A DNA stretch of 20,732 bases, taken from assembly GCA_041557595.1 (NCBI GenBank), contig JBFFGE010000074.1, positions 1 to 20,732 of the forward strand. Direction: 5' to 3'. This stretch comes from JAOTYV01 sp041557595 (GTDB taxonomy: Bacteria; Pseudomonadota; Alphaproteobacteria; UBA8366). Below are positions 12,580-20,713 of this stretch, piece by piece (positions within the stretch are counted from its first letter, which is position 1; every line of letters begins with the position of its first letter). The position numbers were made by a program, and so were the translations under genes. The notes below the pieces were generated by a model. The model was not told the DNA's origin. It did not search any database and saw nothing but the letters and a program-made list of their open reading frames with translations.

Positions 12580-14988
12580 TTGGACACCTATCTGACGATA
12601 CGGGCACGGGTTTGCCTGCTGTTATCGCTCGCGGTTTGCGGCTTCGAGCTATACACGATCGGCTTTGGCATTTTGTCGCCAATGGCTCAGCGCGTGACGC
12701 TTCTGCTGTTCTCCGCCGTTCTGGTCTTTCTCCTGTTTCCCACGGCGGATTGGCCGGACCGGGCGAGCCTGGGCCCGACAAGACGCATTCTGGCCGTTTT
12801 CTGGGACGTGTCGATGATCGGCACGGCGCTCGTCGCCTGCCTCTTTCTCATTCTCGAAGAGGATGCGCTGGCGGACCGTAGCGGCGCGGAAACGACGTTC
12901 GATCTGATCATGGCCGCGGTCGGGCCGGTCATGCTGCTCGAAATGGTGCGGCGGGCGGTGGGGCGCGCGCTGTTTCTGATCGCCTTGACGGTGATCGTGT
13001 ATGCCTATTTTGGCGACCTGATCCTTGTGTTGCTCGGGGTTGGGCTGATCCTCGAACTGTTGCGCCGGTTTGTGTCGCCGAAGGCGGCGCTCGCGGCGGT
13101 GGTTTTGCTGGCCTTGTCGCTTCTCAGTCCGGATTTGCGCGGATTTCTGGATCCAACGACCTATCCCTTTCGCGGTGTCAGCCATGAGCGCATGGCAGCC
13201 TATCTCTGGCTGACCTCGGAGGGGACCTTCGGGACCATCGCCGCGATCATGAGCCAGTTCATCTTCATCTTCATCCTGTTTGCGGGCCTACTCGACAGTA
13301 CCGGCGCGGGGCAGGTGTTCATCAATCTCGCCTTCGCGCTGACCGGGCGTTTCCGGGGTGGACCCGCGCAATCCGCGGTCGCCGCAAGTTCCATGTTCGG
13401 CATGGTTTCGGGCAGCACGATGGCGAATGTGGTGACCACGGGCGCCTTTACCATCCCGCTGATGATTCGAACGGGTTTCTCGCGGGTATTTTCCGGCGCG
13501 GTCGAGGCGGTCGCTTCCTGCGGCGGGCAAATCGTGCCGCCGATCATGGGGGCGAGCGTGTTCATCATGTCGGAAATCATCGGCGTTCCTTACGCGCATT
13601 TGATGCTCTACGCCCTGATCCCGGCGGTGCTGTATTTCGGCAGTTTGTCCTGCGCGATTTATTTCGAATCCCTGCGTCTCGGCCTGGGGCGGCTGCCGGA
13701 ATCGGAAATCCCGAACATGCGGGAGCATATCCGGGCCGGCGGTTACATGCTGATTCCGATCCTGTTTCTGCTCGGCAGTATCGTCAGCGGCGAAACGCCG
13801 GGGCTTGCAGGTTTCAAGGCGGTGGTCGCGCTCCTCGTCCTGGCCGATCTCGTCCGCTCGCTGCGGAGCATTCGCGGCGCGTGGGGCAATAGCGCGGTTG
13901 TAGCTGTCGCCGTTGCAGCGGCCGGCATCATCGGCCTTTGTTACGGCGCCGTCGGCCAGTCGGATCTGTTCCAGGCCGGTGTCGTGCTTCCGGCGTTAGG
14001 GGAGATTTCCTGGTTGCGGCTCCTGCTGTTTGGCCTCGGTGTCGTATTCATCGTCGTACCGGCATTCCGGCGACTGCCGGTCATTCTGCCGCTGGCGCTC
14101 GCTATCGCCGATTGGCATTCGCTCGCGGACGTCGTTGCCCTGCTTGGTAACCCGGTTTTGGTCGTGACGGTCGGCCTGGGAATTCTTGCGGTCATGATCG
14201 CCCTGATCGGCAGCGCGGCCTATGCGGACAAGCCGCCGGCGCGAACCGAAACCGGGCTTCCGAAACTCGGCCGCGCGATTGTCGGCGGGTTCGAGAAAGG
14301 CGCGAAGAATGCGCTCAGTCTGGTCGCCGCGACCTACATCATCGGCACCATCGTAGGGTTGCTCGTCCTGACGGCGCTGGGCGTGCGGATTTCGATATTG
14401 GTGACCGATGTTGCGGCGACGTCGTTGTTTCTCGCCTTCTTCCTGGTGATGATCGCGTCGTTGATCATGGGCATGGGGCTTCCGACGGTCGCGGCCTATC
14501 TGCTGCTGGTTATCGTCGTCGCGCCCGCGATCAGCGAGCTCGGCGCTTCGCTCGTCGCGGCCCACATGTTCATCTTCTACTATGGCGTCCTGAGTTCGAT
14601 CACGCCGCCGGTCGCCTTGGCGGCATATGGCGCCGCCGGCCTCTCGGGCGCCGACGCGTTTCGAACCAGCCTGACCGCCTGCTGTTTGGCGGTTACGGCC
14701 TTCGTGGTGCCGTATCTGTTCGTGTATCACCCTGAATTGTTGCTGTTGGAAGGCACCGTCGGCGAAATCGTCTACCGCCTGGCGGTCAGCAGTGTCGGCA
14801 TTCTGTTCATTTCCATGGCGGCGATCGGGCACGGCATGGTGCTCCTGGGGGGCGTGTCGCGCGCGGTTCTGATTGGGGCGGCGCTGCTGCTGTTTTTCGA
14901 CGCCGCCTGGATCAACGGAATCGGTCTGGCGCTCGGATTGGGGCAAATGCTGCATCAGTATCGGTCGCGCAGTGTCGACACGACCTAA
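12580..14988 (+). CDS. TRAP transporter fused 4TM/12TM permease (TAXI-associated), enlarged
   Basis: An 802-residue, highly hydrophobic membrane protein combining the small (DctQ-like) and large (DctM-like) TRAP subunits. Diagnostic blocks are MSQFIFIFILFAGLLDSTGAG, SMFGMVSGSTMANVVTTGAF, ASCGGQIVPPIMGASVFIM, IMGMGLPTVAAYLLL and FYYGVLSSITPPVALAAYGA. The usual fused proteins are about 640-680 residues. The surplus appears to be an extra hydrophobic segment near residues 430-560 with four or so membrane helices (for example LRLLLFGLGVVFIVV and LVVTVGLGILAVMIALIG). TTG at 12580 is preferred because GAGG lies 8 bases upstream. Its TAA overlaps the convergent stop of the 2TM gene by 3 bases. Confidence 0.88.
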   Translation: MDTYLTIRARVCLLLSLAVCGFELYTIGFGILSPMAQRVTLLLFSAVLVFLLFPTADWPDRASLGPTRRILAVFWDVSMIGTALVACLFLILEEDALADRSGAETTFDLIMAAVGPVMLLEMVRRAVGRALFLIALTVIVYAYFGDLILVLLGVGLILELLRRFVSPKAALAAVVLLALSLLSPDLRGFLDPTTYPFRGVSHERMAAYLWLTSEGTFGTIAAIMSQFIFIFILFAGLLDSTGAGQVFINLAFALTGRFRGGPAQSAVAASSMFGMVSGSTMANVVTTGAFTIPLMIRTGFSRVFSGAVEAVASCGGQIVPPIMGASVFIMSEIIGVPYAHLMLYALIPAVLYFGSLSCAIYFESLRLGLGRLPESEIPNMREHIRAGGYMLIPILFLLGSIVSGETPGLAGFKAVVALLVLADLVRSLRSIRGAWGNSAVVAVAVAAAGIIGLCYGAVGQSDLFQAGVVLPALGEISWLRLLLFGLGVVFIVVPAFRRLPVILPLALAIADWHSLADVVALLGNPVLVVTVGLGILAVMIALIGSAAYADKPPARTETGLPKLGRAIVGGFEKGAKNALSLVAATYIIGTIVGLLVLTALGVRISILVTDVAATSLFLAFFLVMIASLIMGMGLPTVAAYLLLVIVVAPAISELGASLVAAHMFIFYYGVLSSITPPVALAAYGAAGLSGADAFRTSLTACCLAVTAFVVPYLFVYHPELLLLEGTVGEIVYRLAVSSVGILFISMAAIGHGMVLLGGVSRAVLIGAALLLFFDAAWINGIGLALGLGQMLHQYRSRSVDTT

Positions 14989-15332
14989 CGCCGGCGCGGC
15001 GGTTTCGCTGATCCACCGGATTGCCGGTCCGTCGTATCGTCTTCGTATCGTTTCCGGATAATATCGATATGGCCGGAATCATAGGCGTGGTGCGACACGT
15101 CGGCCGCCCGATTGGATGCCCAGTCCTCGTCGACATCGAGGCTACGGACATACATGTAGTGCAGGAAAAGCGCGAAGCCCCAGATAAGGAAGGGCCAAAC
15201 GAAACGCCCGCTGCCGTCCACCGCGACCGCGGCAACCAGCGCGATGACGGCGGCGCCGGTAAAAGCGCGGCGGTGGATTTGAAGGTGCCGGCGCTTTTGC
15301 CGAAGGGCCTCTTGTGCGCCCGCGCGGGTCAC
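14985..15332 (-). CDS. Small 2TM membrane protein, translationally coupled
   Basis: A 115-residue protein starting GTG at 15330-15332, which overlaps the TGA of the upstream gene in the GTGA arrangement typical of coupled translation. Two hydrophobic stretches, FTGAAVIALVAAVAV and FVWPFLIWGFALFLHYMYV, follow a charged LRQKRRHLQIHRRA head, as in 2TM-domain (PF13239-like) proteins. The tail is highly charged. Function unknown; the position downstream of DctPMQ suggests a link to the TRAP operon. The frame extends further upstream on paper, but that part only shadows the 4TM gene. Confidence 0.65.
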   Translation of the reverse strand: MTRAGAQEALRQKRRHLQIHRRAFTGAAVIALVAAVAVDGSGRFVWPFLIWGFALFLHYMYVRSLDVDEDWASNRAADVSHHAYDSGHIDIIRKRYEDDTTDRQSGGSAKPPRRR

Positions 15333-15784
15333 CCGCCGTCGTCCCCCGGCGCGAGAAAGGGATACGCCCTGGCGATGGCGATAACCCGGAAGGTATAGCG
15401 CAGCAGCATCACGGCGAGCGCCAGGATCAGAAGCTCGTCGACGAGGTGAAGGTTGGGCGGGAAACCGTACAAGAAAAAGTAGAACAGAGTCACCGGCGCC
15501 ATTGTCGAGCAATAGATCGCGGCAAAAGGATGCCGCGTCGCGCCGAGGATCGTCGCGGCGGAATAAATCGTGAAAGTGTAAACGGCGACGCCGGCCGATT
15601 GTTCCTGGAAGGCCTTTCCCAGAAGAGACGCGATGCCGATGACCATGCAAAACACCGCGAGCAGAACGGAGAAGGTGAAAAGCTCATTGCGGCCCTGGGC
15701 ACGGTTTAGCCGGTCGACCGGGATCACATACGGAGTCTTCTGGTCGTCCCAGACGTATTTTCTGATATAGGCGTACCATTTCAT
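15329..15784 (-). CDS. Small 4TM membrane protein linked to the DctPMQ operon
   Basis: A 151-residue protein with an N-terminal motif MKWYAYIRKYVWDDQKTPY and then about four membrane helices (for example LLAVFCMVIGIASLLG, VAVYTFTIYSAATILGA, APVTLFYFFLYGF and LLILALAVMLLRYTF). I recognise no known domain. ATG at 15782-15784 is chosen on likelihood; a TTG five codons upstream is also possible, and neither has a strong ribosome binding site. It follows dctQ by about 50 bases and overlaps the 2TM gene by 4 bases. A role as accessory subunit or regulator of the TRAP transporter is inference. Confidence 0.65.
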   Translation of the reverse strand: MKWYAYIRKYVWDDQKTPYVIPVDRLNRAQGRNELFTFSVLLAVFCMVIGIASLLGKAFQEQSAGVAVYTFTIYSAATILGATRHPFAAIYCSTMAPVTLFYFFLYGFPPNLHLVDELLILALAVMLLRYTFRVIAIARAYPFLAPGDDGG

Positions 15785-15835
15785 CGCCGTGTCCGCCAAA
15801 ATTCCGCGCGCCCGTCTCCGTGGGGTCGGACCGCC

Positions 15836-16567
15836 CTAAGCGGATGAATAAACATCGGTCACCGGATCGCCGTTTTCGTCCAGGACCAGCCGTTGCTTGC
15901 CTTCGACGCCCCGCCCTTCTTCTTCCGGCCAGTCGAGCGTCATGAGGCGGAAGCGCAGATCCTGCGGTCCGAAAAGCACAAGCACCGACTGGAGCCAGAC
16001 CGCCACCCCCGCCAGCGCGGCCACGAGGAGGCCGAAGACGAGGAAACTCTTGATGATCCAGCGATGGGTCAGGCCCACGGTGGAGGCGGAAATCTCGCCG
16101 ACCTGATAGGAATCATACGCGAAGATGACGGCAAAATAGAGCACGATCAGGCAGTAGGGGATCATGAAGAAGGTGCTGCCGAGGAATTCGAGCCAGGCTT
16201 TCTTGCGATAGCTCAGCGTTTCCCGAACCAGGTCGACGCGGACGTGGCTGTTGTTGATATAGCCATAGCCCAGCACGAGGACGAAGAGGCCGGTGTGAAA
16301 ATGCCATTCGAGTTCCTGCAGCAAGGTGGATTCGAAAATCCGGCCGAAATTGTCAACCAGCCAGTATTGGATCCAGACAAGCTTGCGGGCCGTCACGTCG
16401 AAGATCGTGATGCCGATCATCGGCAGGATCAGCAACGATCCCCATCGGCCGACGAAATCGACGAACCGCCGCAACCGTTCGCTCAGTTGGATCAGCCGTT
16501 GCGCCGAGGCATTTCCGATCGGGGGCGCTGGAGGCTCTGCCGTCACTTTTGGGGTCTCCGCCGTCAT
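15836..16567 (-). CDS. dctQ: TRAP transporter small permease subunit (DctQ family)
   Basis: A 243-residue membrane protein with about four helices; the segment HTGLFVLVLGYGYINNSHVRVDLVRE carries the DctQ family pattern (an H-x-R-V/I-D motif after a long helix). It partners the large DctM subunit. The start is preceded by GAGGCGG and lies 10 bases after the dctM stop, so the pair is co-translated. The gene order P-M-Q is the reverse of the usual P-Q-M. A long C-terminal tail after the last helix (ending VTDVYSSA) is more extended than in the smallest DctQ proteins. Confidence 0.88.
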   Translation of the reverse strand: MTAETPKVTAEPPAPPIGNASAQRLIQLSERLRRFVDFVGRWGSLLILPMIGITIFDVTARKLVWIQYWLVDNFGRIFESTLLQELEWHFHTGLFVLVLGYGYINNSHVRVDLVRETLSYRKKAWLEFLGSTFFMIPYCLIVLYFAVIFAYDSYQVGEISASTVGLTHRWIIKSFLVFGLLVAALAGVAVWLQSVLVLFGPQDLRFRLMTLDWPEEEGRGVEGKQRLVLDENGDPVTDVYSSA

Positions 16568-16577
16568 GCTGCCGCCT

Positions 16578-18083
16578 CTATTGATAGACCGTTCGCATCA
16601 ACCATAACGCGACGTCCGGAAATACGATCACCGATACCAGGGCGACGAGTTGCAGGATGACGAATGGAATGATGCCTCGGTAGATGCTTTGGATCTTGAT
16701 TTCCTTCGGCGCGATCCCTTTCAGATAGAACAGCGCGAAGCCGAAGGGAGGCGTCAGGAACGATGTCTGCAAATTGATCGCGACCAGAATGGCAAACCAG
16801 AAAACCACATCGGCCTTCGGCACATGGTCGCCGAAATCCAATCCCGCCACCATCGGTGCAAACACCGGCAGGACGATCAGCGTGATCTCGATCCAGTCGA
16901 GAAAGAAGCCGAGGATGAACACGATGCCCATGATCAGGAACAACAATCCCCACGATCCGAATCCGGCCTGCGCGATGAGATGCTCGACGATGTCGTCGCC
17001 GCCGAGGGCGCGGTAGACATAGGCAAAGCAGGTTGCGCTCATGATGATGAAGAAGATCATCGCAACCGTGCGCGCCGAGATATGGCAGACCTCGCTCAAA
17101 ACGCCCCAATTCAACCGGCTGGCGACCAACGCCAGGACGAGCGCACCGAAGGCGCCGACCGCGCCGGCTTCGCTGGGCGTCGCCCAACCGAACAGGATCG
17201 ATCCCTTGATCAGCGAGATCAGGAACACCGGCGGTAGGAAGCTCTTGGCGATGAGCGGCAGCAATTCCCGGTTTGGGACGTACAGCATGTCGCGCGGCAA
17301 GGGCGGCGCGAGCGATGGCTTGAGCCACGAGATGATGATGATGAAGATGAGATACAGCCCGGAAAGGGCCAGCCCCGGCATGAGCGCGGCCATGAACAGG
17401 TTGCCGACGGAGATCGACAGCAAATCCGCCATGATGATCAACATGATGCTGGGCGGAATCAGGATGCCCAGCGTCCCGGAGGCCGCAATCGTGCCGCAGG
17501 CCAGCGCGGGGCTGTAATTCTGTTTCAACATGGTCGGCAGGGCGAGAGCGGTCATCATGGTGACCGACGCGCCGATGATGCCGGTCATCGCGGCCAGCAC
17601 CGTCCCCATGATCGCCACCGCGAGGGCCAGCGAACCCGGCACGCGCCGCAGCAGGACCTGGACGCAATAGAGCAGGTCGTTCGCGACTCCGCTGCGCTCC
17701 ATCATGATGCCCATGAACACGAAGGCGGGGACGGCGACGAGCACGAGATTTTCCGCGGCCTGTCCCCAGATGCGCGGTACGAAATTGAAAAATTCGATGA
17801 TCGAAAAGGCGTCGAGCGAATAGCCGATAAGGCCGAACAGGAGCGCGATGCCGCCGAGCACGAAGGCCACCGGGTAGCCGGAAAACAGAAACACCGCCAG
17901 GGTCAGGAACATGACGATCGGCAGGAAATCCTGCACCGTGTAGAGCAACGTTTCCCGGGCTTCCGGCGTGAGCGTGGCGATGTATATGAGGACTGCCGCC
18001 AATAGCGCCGGCAGCAGCAGGATCGCGGCGAGTTTGCCGTTCAACCGGGCGCCGAGCTTGCTGAGATGTTCGAGTGTGCTCAT
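16578..18083 (-). CDS. dctM: TRAP transporter large permease subunit (DctM family)
   Basis: A 501-residue membrane protein with roughly 12-13 helices and the DctM landmarks ENLVLVAVPAFVFMGIMMER, VAIMGTVLAAMTGIIGASVTMM, and CGTIAASGTLGILIPPSIMLII. It carries the Na+-coupled transport path of the TRAP system. AAGGAT lies 5 bases before the ATG. The upstream gap of 114 bases to dctP holds a strong hairpin. Confidence 0.92.
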   Translation of the reverse strand: MSTLEHLSKLGARLNGKLAAILLLPALLAAVLIYIATLTPEARETLLYTVQDFLPIVMFLTLAVFLFSGYPVAFVLGGIALLFGLIGYSLDAFSIIEFFNFVPRIWGQAAENLVLVAVPAFVFMGIMMERSGVANDLLYCVQVLLRRVPGSLALAVAIMGTVLAAMTGIIGASVTMMTALALPTMLKQNYSPALACGTIAASGTLGILIPPSIMLIIMADLLSISVGNLFMAALMPGLALSGLYLIFIIIISWLKPSLAPPLPRDMLYVPNRELLPLIAKSFLPPVFLISLIKGSILFGWATPSEAGAVGAFGALVLALVASRLNWGVLSEVCHISARTVAMIFFIIMSATCFAYVYRALGGDDIVEHLIAQAGFGSWGLLFLIMGIVFILGFFLDWIEITLIVLPVFAPMVAGLDFGDHVPKADVVFWFAILVAINLQTSFLTPPFGFALFYLKGIAPKEIKIQSIYRGIIPFVILQLVALVSVIVFPDVALWLMRTVYQ

Positions 18084-18111
18084 CGCTATCCTTCACTCGA
18101 AAACGCAGCAG

Positions 18112-18141
18112 CGTCAGGACCGGTACATACCGATCCTGACG
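18112..18141 (-). promoter_or_regulatory. Hairpin between dctP and dctM
   Basis: CGTCAGGACCGGT (18112-18124) and ACCGATCCTGACG (18129-18141) pair over 13 positions with one mismatch around ACAT. On the minus strand the mismatch becomes a G-U pair. It could be a partial terminator or mRNA-stabilising stem raising DctP relative to the permease, since the RNA then reads GCGUUUUCG. This is inference from position. Confidence 0.5.
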
Positions 18142-18197
18142 GACTGCCGCTTAATTTTTCGACATTCTAGGTTCCAACCATCGGACGAAAGATACGC

Positions 18198-19271
18198 CTA
18201 CTGATAGGTCGCCTTCAGGTACTGGGCGTCGCCCCACTTCTTGTACTTCTTGCGGAAGTCGAAGTAGCTGTCGGCCACCTTCTTGAAGAGCGCGTCCTTG
18301 GCGGATTCTTCCTGCACGACTTCGAGCCAGGCCTGCTCGAGCTTCTTCAGCACGTCGTCTTCCCAGCGGTGGTTGGTCACGCCGTATTTCGACAGCATCT
18401 CGCCCATCGCCCGCGGATTGTTGGCTTCCGTCGCCGCATAGGTGTTGGTGATGCTTTCGCCCGCGGCCATTTCGATCATCGCCTTGTAGGTATCGGGCAG
18501 CGCATCGAATTTGGCTTTGTTGATCAGGATTTCGCTGCACGAAACCTGTTGATGCCAGCCGGGATAATAATTGTTCTTGGCGATCTGGTAGAAGCCAAGC
18601 TTGATGTCGATATCCGGCATGGAGAATTCGGTCGCGTCGATCACGCCCCGCTCCAGTGCGGGATAGATGTCCGCGCCGGCCAGCAACTGGGTCGAAACGC
18701 CGACCTTTTGCATGACCTTGGCGCCGAGACCGAAGAACCGCATCTTGAGGCCCTTGAGCTCGGCCAGCGAATTGATCTTTTTCTTGAACCAGCCGGATGT
18801 CTCCGGTCCGATGCAGAAATTGTCGAATGCGATCAAACCGTGTTTGGCGTAAATCTCTGCGCGCAATTTATCGCCGCCGCCGAATCGCTTCCAGGCCACG
18901 AACTCGCCGAAGCTGGGGCCGAACGGCACGGCGGTGAAGAACGCCAGGGCGGGGTATTTGCCGGTGTGATATCCGGGGGTGGTCCAGCACGAATCGACCG
19001 ACCCTTTCGAGGCGGCGTCGAAGCATTCGAGCGCCGGTACCAGCGCGCCGGGTTCGAAGAATTTGATCTGGAACTTCTTGCCGGACAGACGCTCGACATT
19101 CTTGGCGAACCGCACGCCCGAGGTGCCAAGATGCGGCAGCGTGCCGCCGAACGCGCTTTGCATTTTCCATTTCACGCGTTTCTGCGCTTCCGCCTGCGGC
19201 GTCAGCGCGAGGCTGGCGACCAGTGCAACCGCCGTGACCGCCGCCAATTTTACAATGGAGTTCTTGAACAT
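18198..19271 (-). CDS. dctP: TRAP transporter substrate-binding protein (DctP family, TakP-like)
   Basis: A 357-residue periplasmic protein with a signal peptide (KNSIVKLAAVTAVALVASLA then TPQAEA, cleaved near residue 28). The mature protein opens KRVKWKMQSAFGG and has the DctP pattern LKGLKMRFFGLGAKVMQ, with the Arg that usually holds the ligand carboxylate, and ALERGVIDATEF. Its closest style is TakP, the 2-oxo-acid-binding member of Rhodobacter. GFYQIAKNNYYPGWHQQ is shared, but the following motif reads EFSMPDID rather than the E-W pair recalled for TakP, so the ligand may differ. ATG at 19269-19271 is preferred because AGGAAGG is 9 bases upstream; ATG at 19278-19280 is too close. First gene of the operon. 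Confidence 0.9.
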   Translation of the reverse strand: MFKNSIVKLAAVTAVALVASLALTPQAEAQKRVKWKMQSAFGGTLPHLGTSGVRFAKNVERLSGKKFQIKFFEPGALVPALECFDAASKGSVDSCWTTPGYHTGKYPALAFFTAVPFGPSFGEFVAWKRFGGGDKLRAEIYAKHGLIAFDNFCIGPETSGWFKKKINSLAELKGLKMRFFGLGAKVMQKVGVSTQLLAGADIYPALERGVIDATEFSMPDIDIKLGFYQIAKNNYYPGWHQQVSCSEILINKAKFDALPDTYKAMIEMAAGESITNTYAATEANNPRAMGEMLSKYGVTNHRWEDDVLKKLEQAWLEVVQEESAKDALFKKVADSYFDFRKKYKKWGDAQYLKATYQ

Positions 19272-19678
19272 AGTCGTCATCCTTCCTGATCGAGTTTCGT
19301 CATTGTTCGCCGGTTTCAGCGTTTTTTGTATTTCAGGCCATGGCAACGATCGTGTCTGAATGCAGTCCAGACGATACCAAACCCGGTATTCCAAATTCTA
19401 ATTTAAGAAGCTTCCAATGCCAGTTTCGAAAAGGCAATCCAAAATTAGCCTACCCAAGGAACGATTAAGCCTCACATAAGCCGATTGTCGGCGTCAAACG
19501 AGCGGTACAATCCAATTCTATCCTGTGTTGTGTCTTTCGGTGCGCGCAATCCGATCCGGGCAAACTTTTTTCGCGCCGGATTCGATTTGCCTCGACATGT
19601 CGCGGTTCTGGGTTTGAACTAGGGCGAATGTGCGGGCTTGGCGTCCGCCGTATCGAAACCGGAATCAAGAGGCATCCC
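19272..19678. other. Divergent intergenic region upstream of dctP and the reductase
   Basis: About 400 bases without a recognisable gene. The central part (19390-19465) is AT-rich relative to its surroundings and carries the inverted pair CTAATTT (19398-19404) and AAATTAG (19442-19448). It should contain the dctP promoter on the minus strand and that of the reductase on the plus strand, but I cannot identify boxes firmly. Confidence 0.5.
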
Positions 19679-20713
19679 GTGCCGAAATCCAATCGGAAGA
19701 TCCTGCTGGCGCGGCGGCCGGACGGCGAGCCGGTGGCGGCGGACTTCGAAATCGTGACTGCGCCGGTCCCGGAACCCGGCGATGGGCAGGTGCTGACGCG
19801 GACGATCTATCTGTCGCTCGATCCGTATATGCGGGGCCGCATGAACGCGGAAAAATCCTATGCGGATCCCGTGGAAATCGGCGCCGTGATGGAGGGCGGA
19901 ACGGTCTGCCGGGTCGAAGCGTCGCGCTATGCGGGGCTTGCGGAGGGCGATATCGTCGTCGGCCGGACCGGCTGGCAGGACTATGCGGTATCGGACGGAA
20001 AGGGCCTGCGGAAGGTCGACCCGTCGGTCGCCCCCATATCGACCGCGGTCGGCGTGCTCGGCATGCCCGGCATGACCGCCTATACCGGGCTGCTGAATAT
20101 CGGTCAGCCGAAGGAAGGCGAAACGCTGGTGGTTGCCGCCGCTTCGGGCGCAGTCGGCAGCGTGGTCGGGCAGATCGCCAAGATCAAGGGATGCCGCGCC
20201 GTCGGTGTCGCCGGCGGTCCGGAAAAATGCCGCTATGTCGTGGACGAATTGGGGTTCGACGCGTGCATCGATCACCGGGCGGCCGATTTCGAGGCGCAGC
20301 TGGCGGCCGCCTGTCCCGACGGAATCGATATCTATTTCGAGAATGTGGCGGGGCGGGTGCTGGAAGCGGTCATTCCGCTGTTCAACTTTTTCGCGCGGAT
20401 GCCGGTGTGCGGCCTGATTTCGCAATACAACATGACGGTACTGCCGGAAGGAACGAACCGGTTGCCGCAGTTCATGCGGGCCATCCTGACGAACCGATTG
20501 TCGATCCGCGGCTTCATCGTGCGCGAGTTCGCCAGCCAACAGACCGATTTTCTGCGCGATGTCGGCCAATGGATCGGCGAGGGGAGGATCAAGTATCGGG
20601 AATACCGGGTGAAGGGGCTCGAATCCGCGCCCGCGACTCTGATCGGTCTGCTGAAGGGCGAAAATTTCGGCAAGACGCTGATCGAGGTATCCGACGACCC
20701 GACACTGGGGTAG
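19679..20713 (+). CDS. NADP-dependent oxidoreductase, CurA/PTGR-like zinc-less MDR
   Basis: A 344-residue protein of the medium-chain reductase superfamily, close in length to E. coli CurA and related prostaglandin/leukotriene reductases. The family motif LSLDPYMRGRM is near residue 41-51, the NADP fold is AAASGAVGSVVGQIAK, and YFENVAGRVLEAV, ISQYN and LTNRLSIRGF follow the family order. No zinc-ligand pattern is present. These enzymes reduce the double bond of alpha,beta-unsaturated carbonyls. GTG at 19679 is chosen because AAGAGG lies 6 bases upstream and it sits one step before PKSNRKILLARRP; ATG at 19628 would add 17 residues that do not fit. It is divergent from dctP. Confidence 0.9.
   Translation: MPKSNRKILLARRPDGEPVAADFEIVTAPVPEPGDGQVLTRTIYLSLDPYMRGRMNAEKSYADPVEIGAVMEGGTVCRVEASRYAGLAEGDIVVGRTGWQDYAVSDGKGLRKVDPSVAPISTAVGVLGMPGMTAYTGLLNIGQPKEGETLVVAAASGAVGSVVGQIAKIKGCRAVGVAGGPEKCRYVVDELGFDACIDHRAADFEAQLAAACPDGIDIYFENVAGRVLEAVIPLFNFFARMPVCGLISQYNMTVLPEGTNRLPQFMRAILTNRLSIRGFIVREFASQQTDFLRDVGQWIGEGRIKYREYRVKGLESAPATLIGLLKGENFGKTLIEVSDDPTLG

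Noticed and set aside
13996..14955. Minus-strand frame of 319 codons opposite the fused permease
   Set aside because: Its Gln/Arg/Asp-rich, low-complexity content is the expected reverse image of hydrophobic Leu/Val/Ala codons.
16564..18096. 510-codon minus-strand open frame overlapping dctM
   Set aside because: The frame-shifted translation is Arg/His-rich with no membrane segments, whereas the adjacent frame gives a textbook DctM protein.
19407..19423. Possible sigma-54 promoter (CTGGCATTGGAAGC) upstream of dctP on the minus strand
   Set aside because: The GG...GC spacing is wrong: the GC lies two bases too close to the TGGCA element, so the -12 motif is absent.
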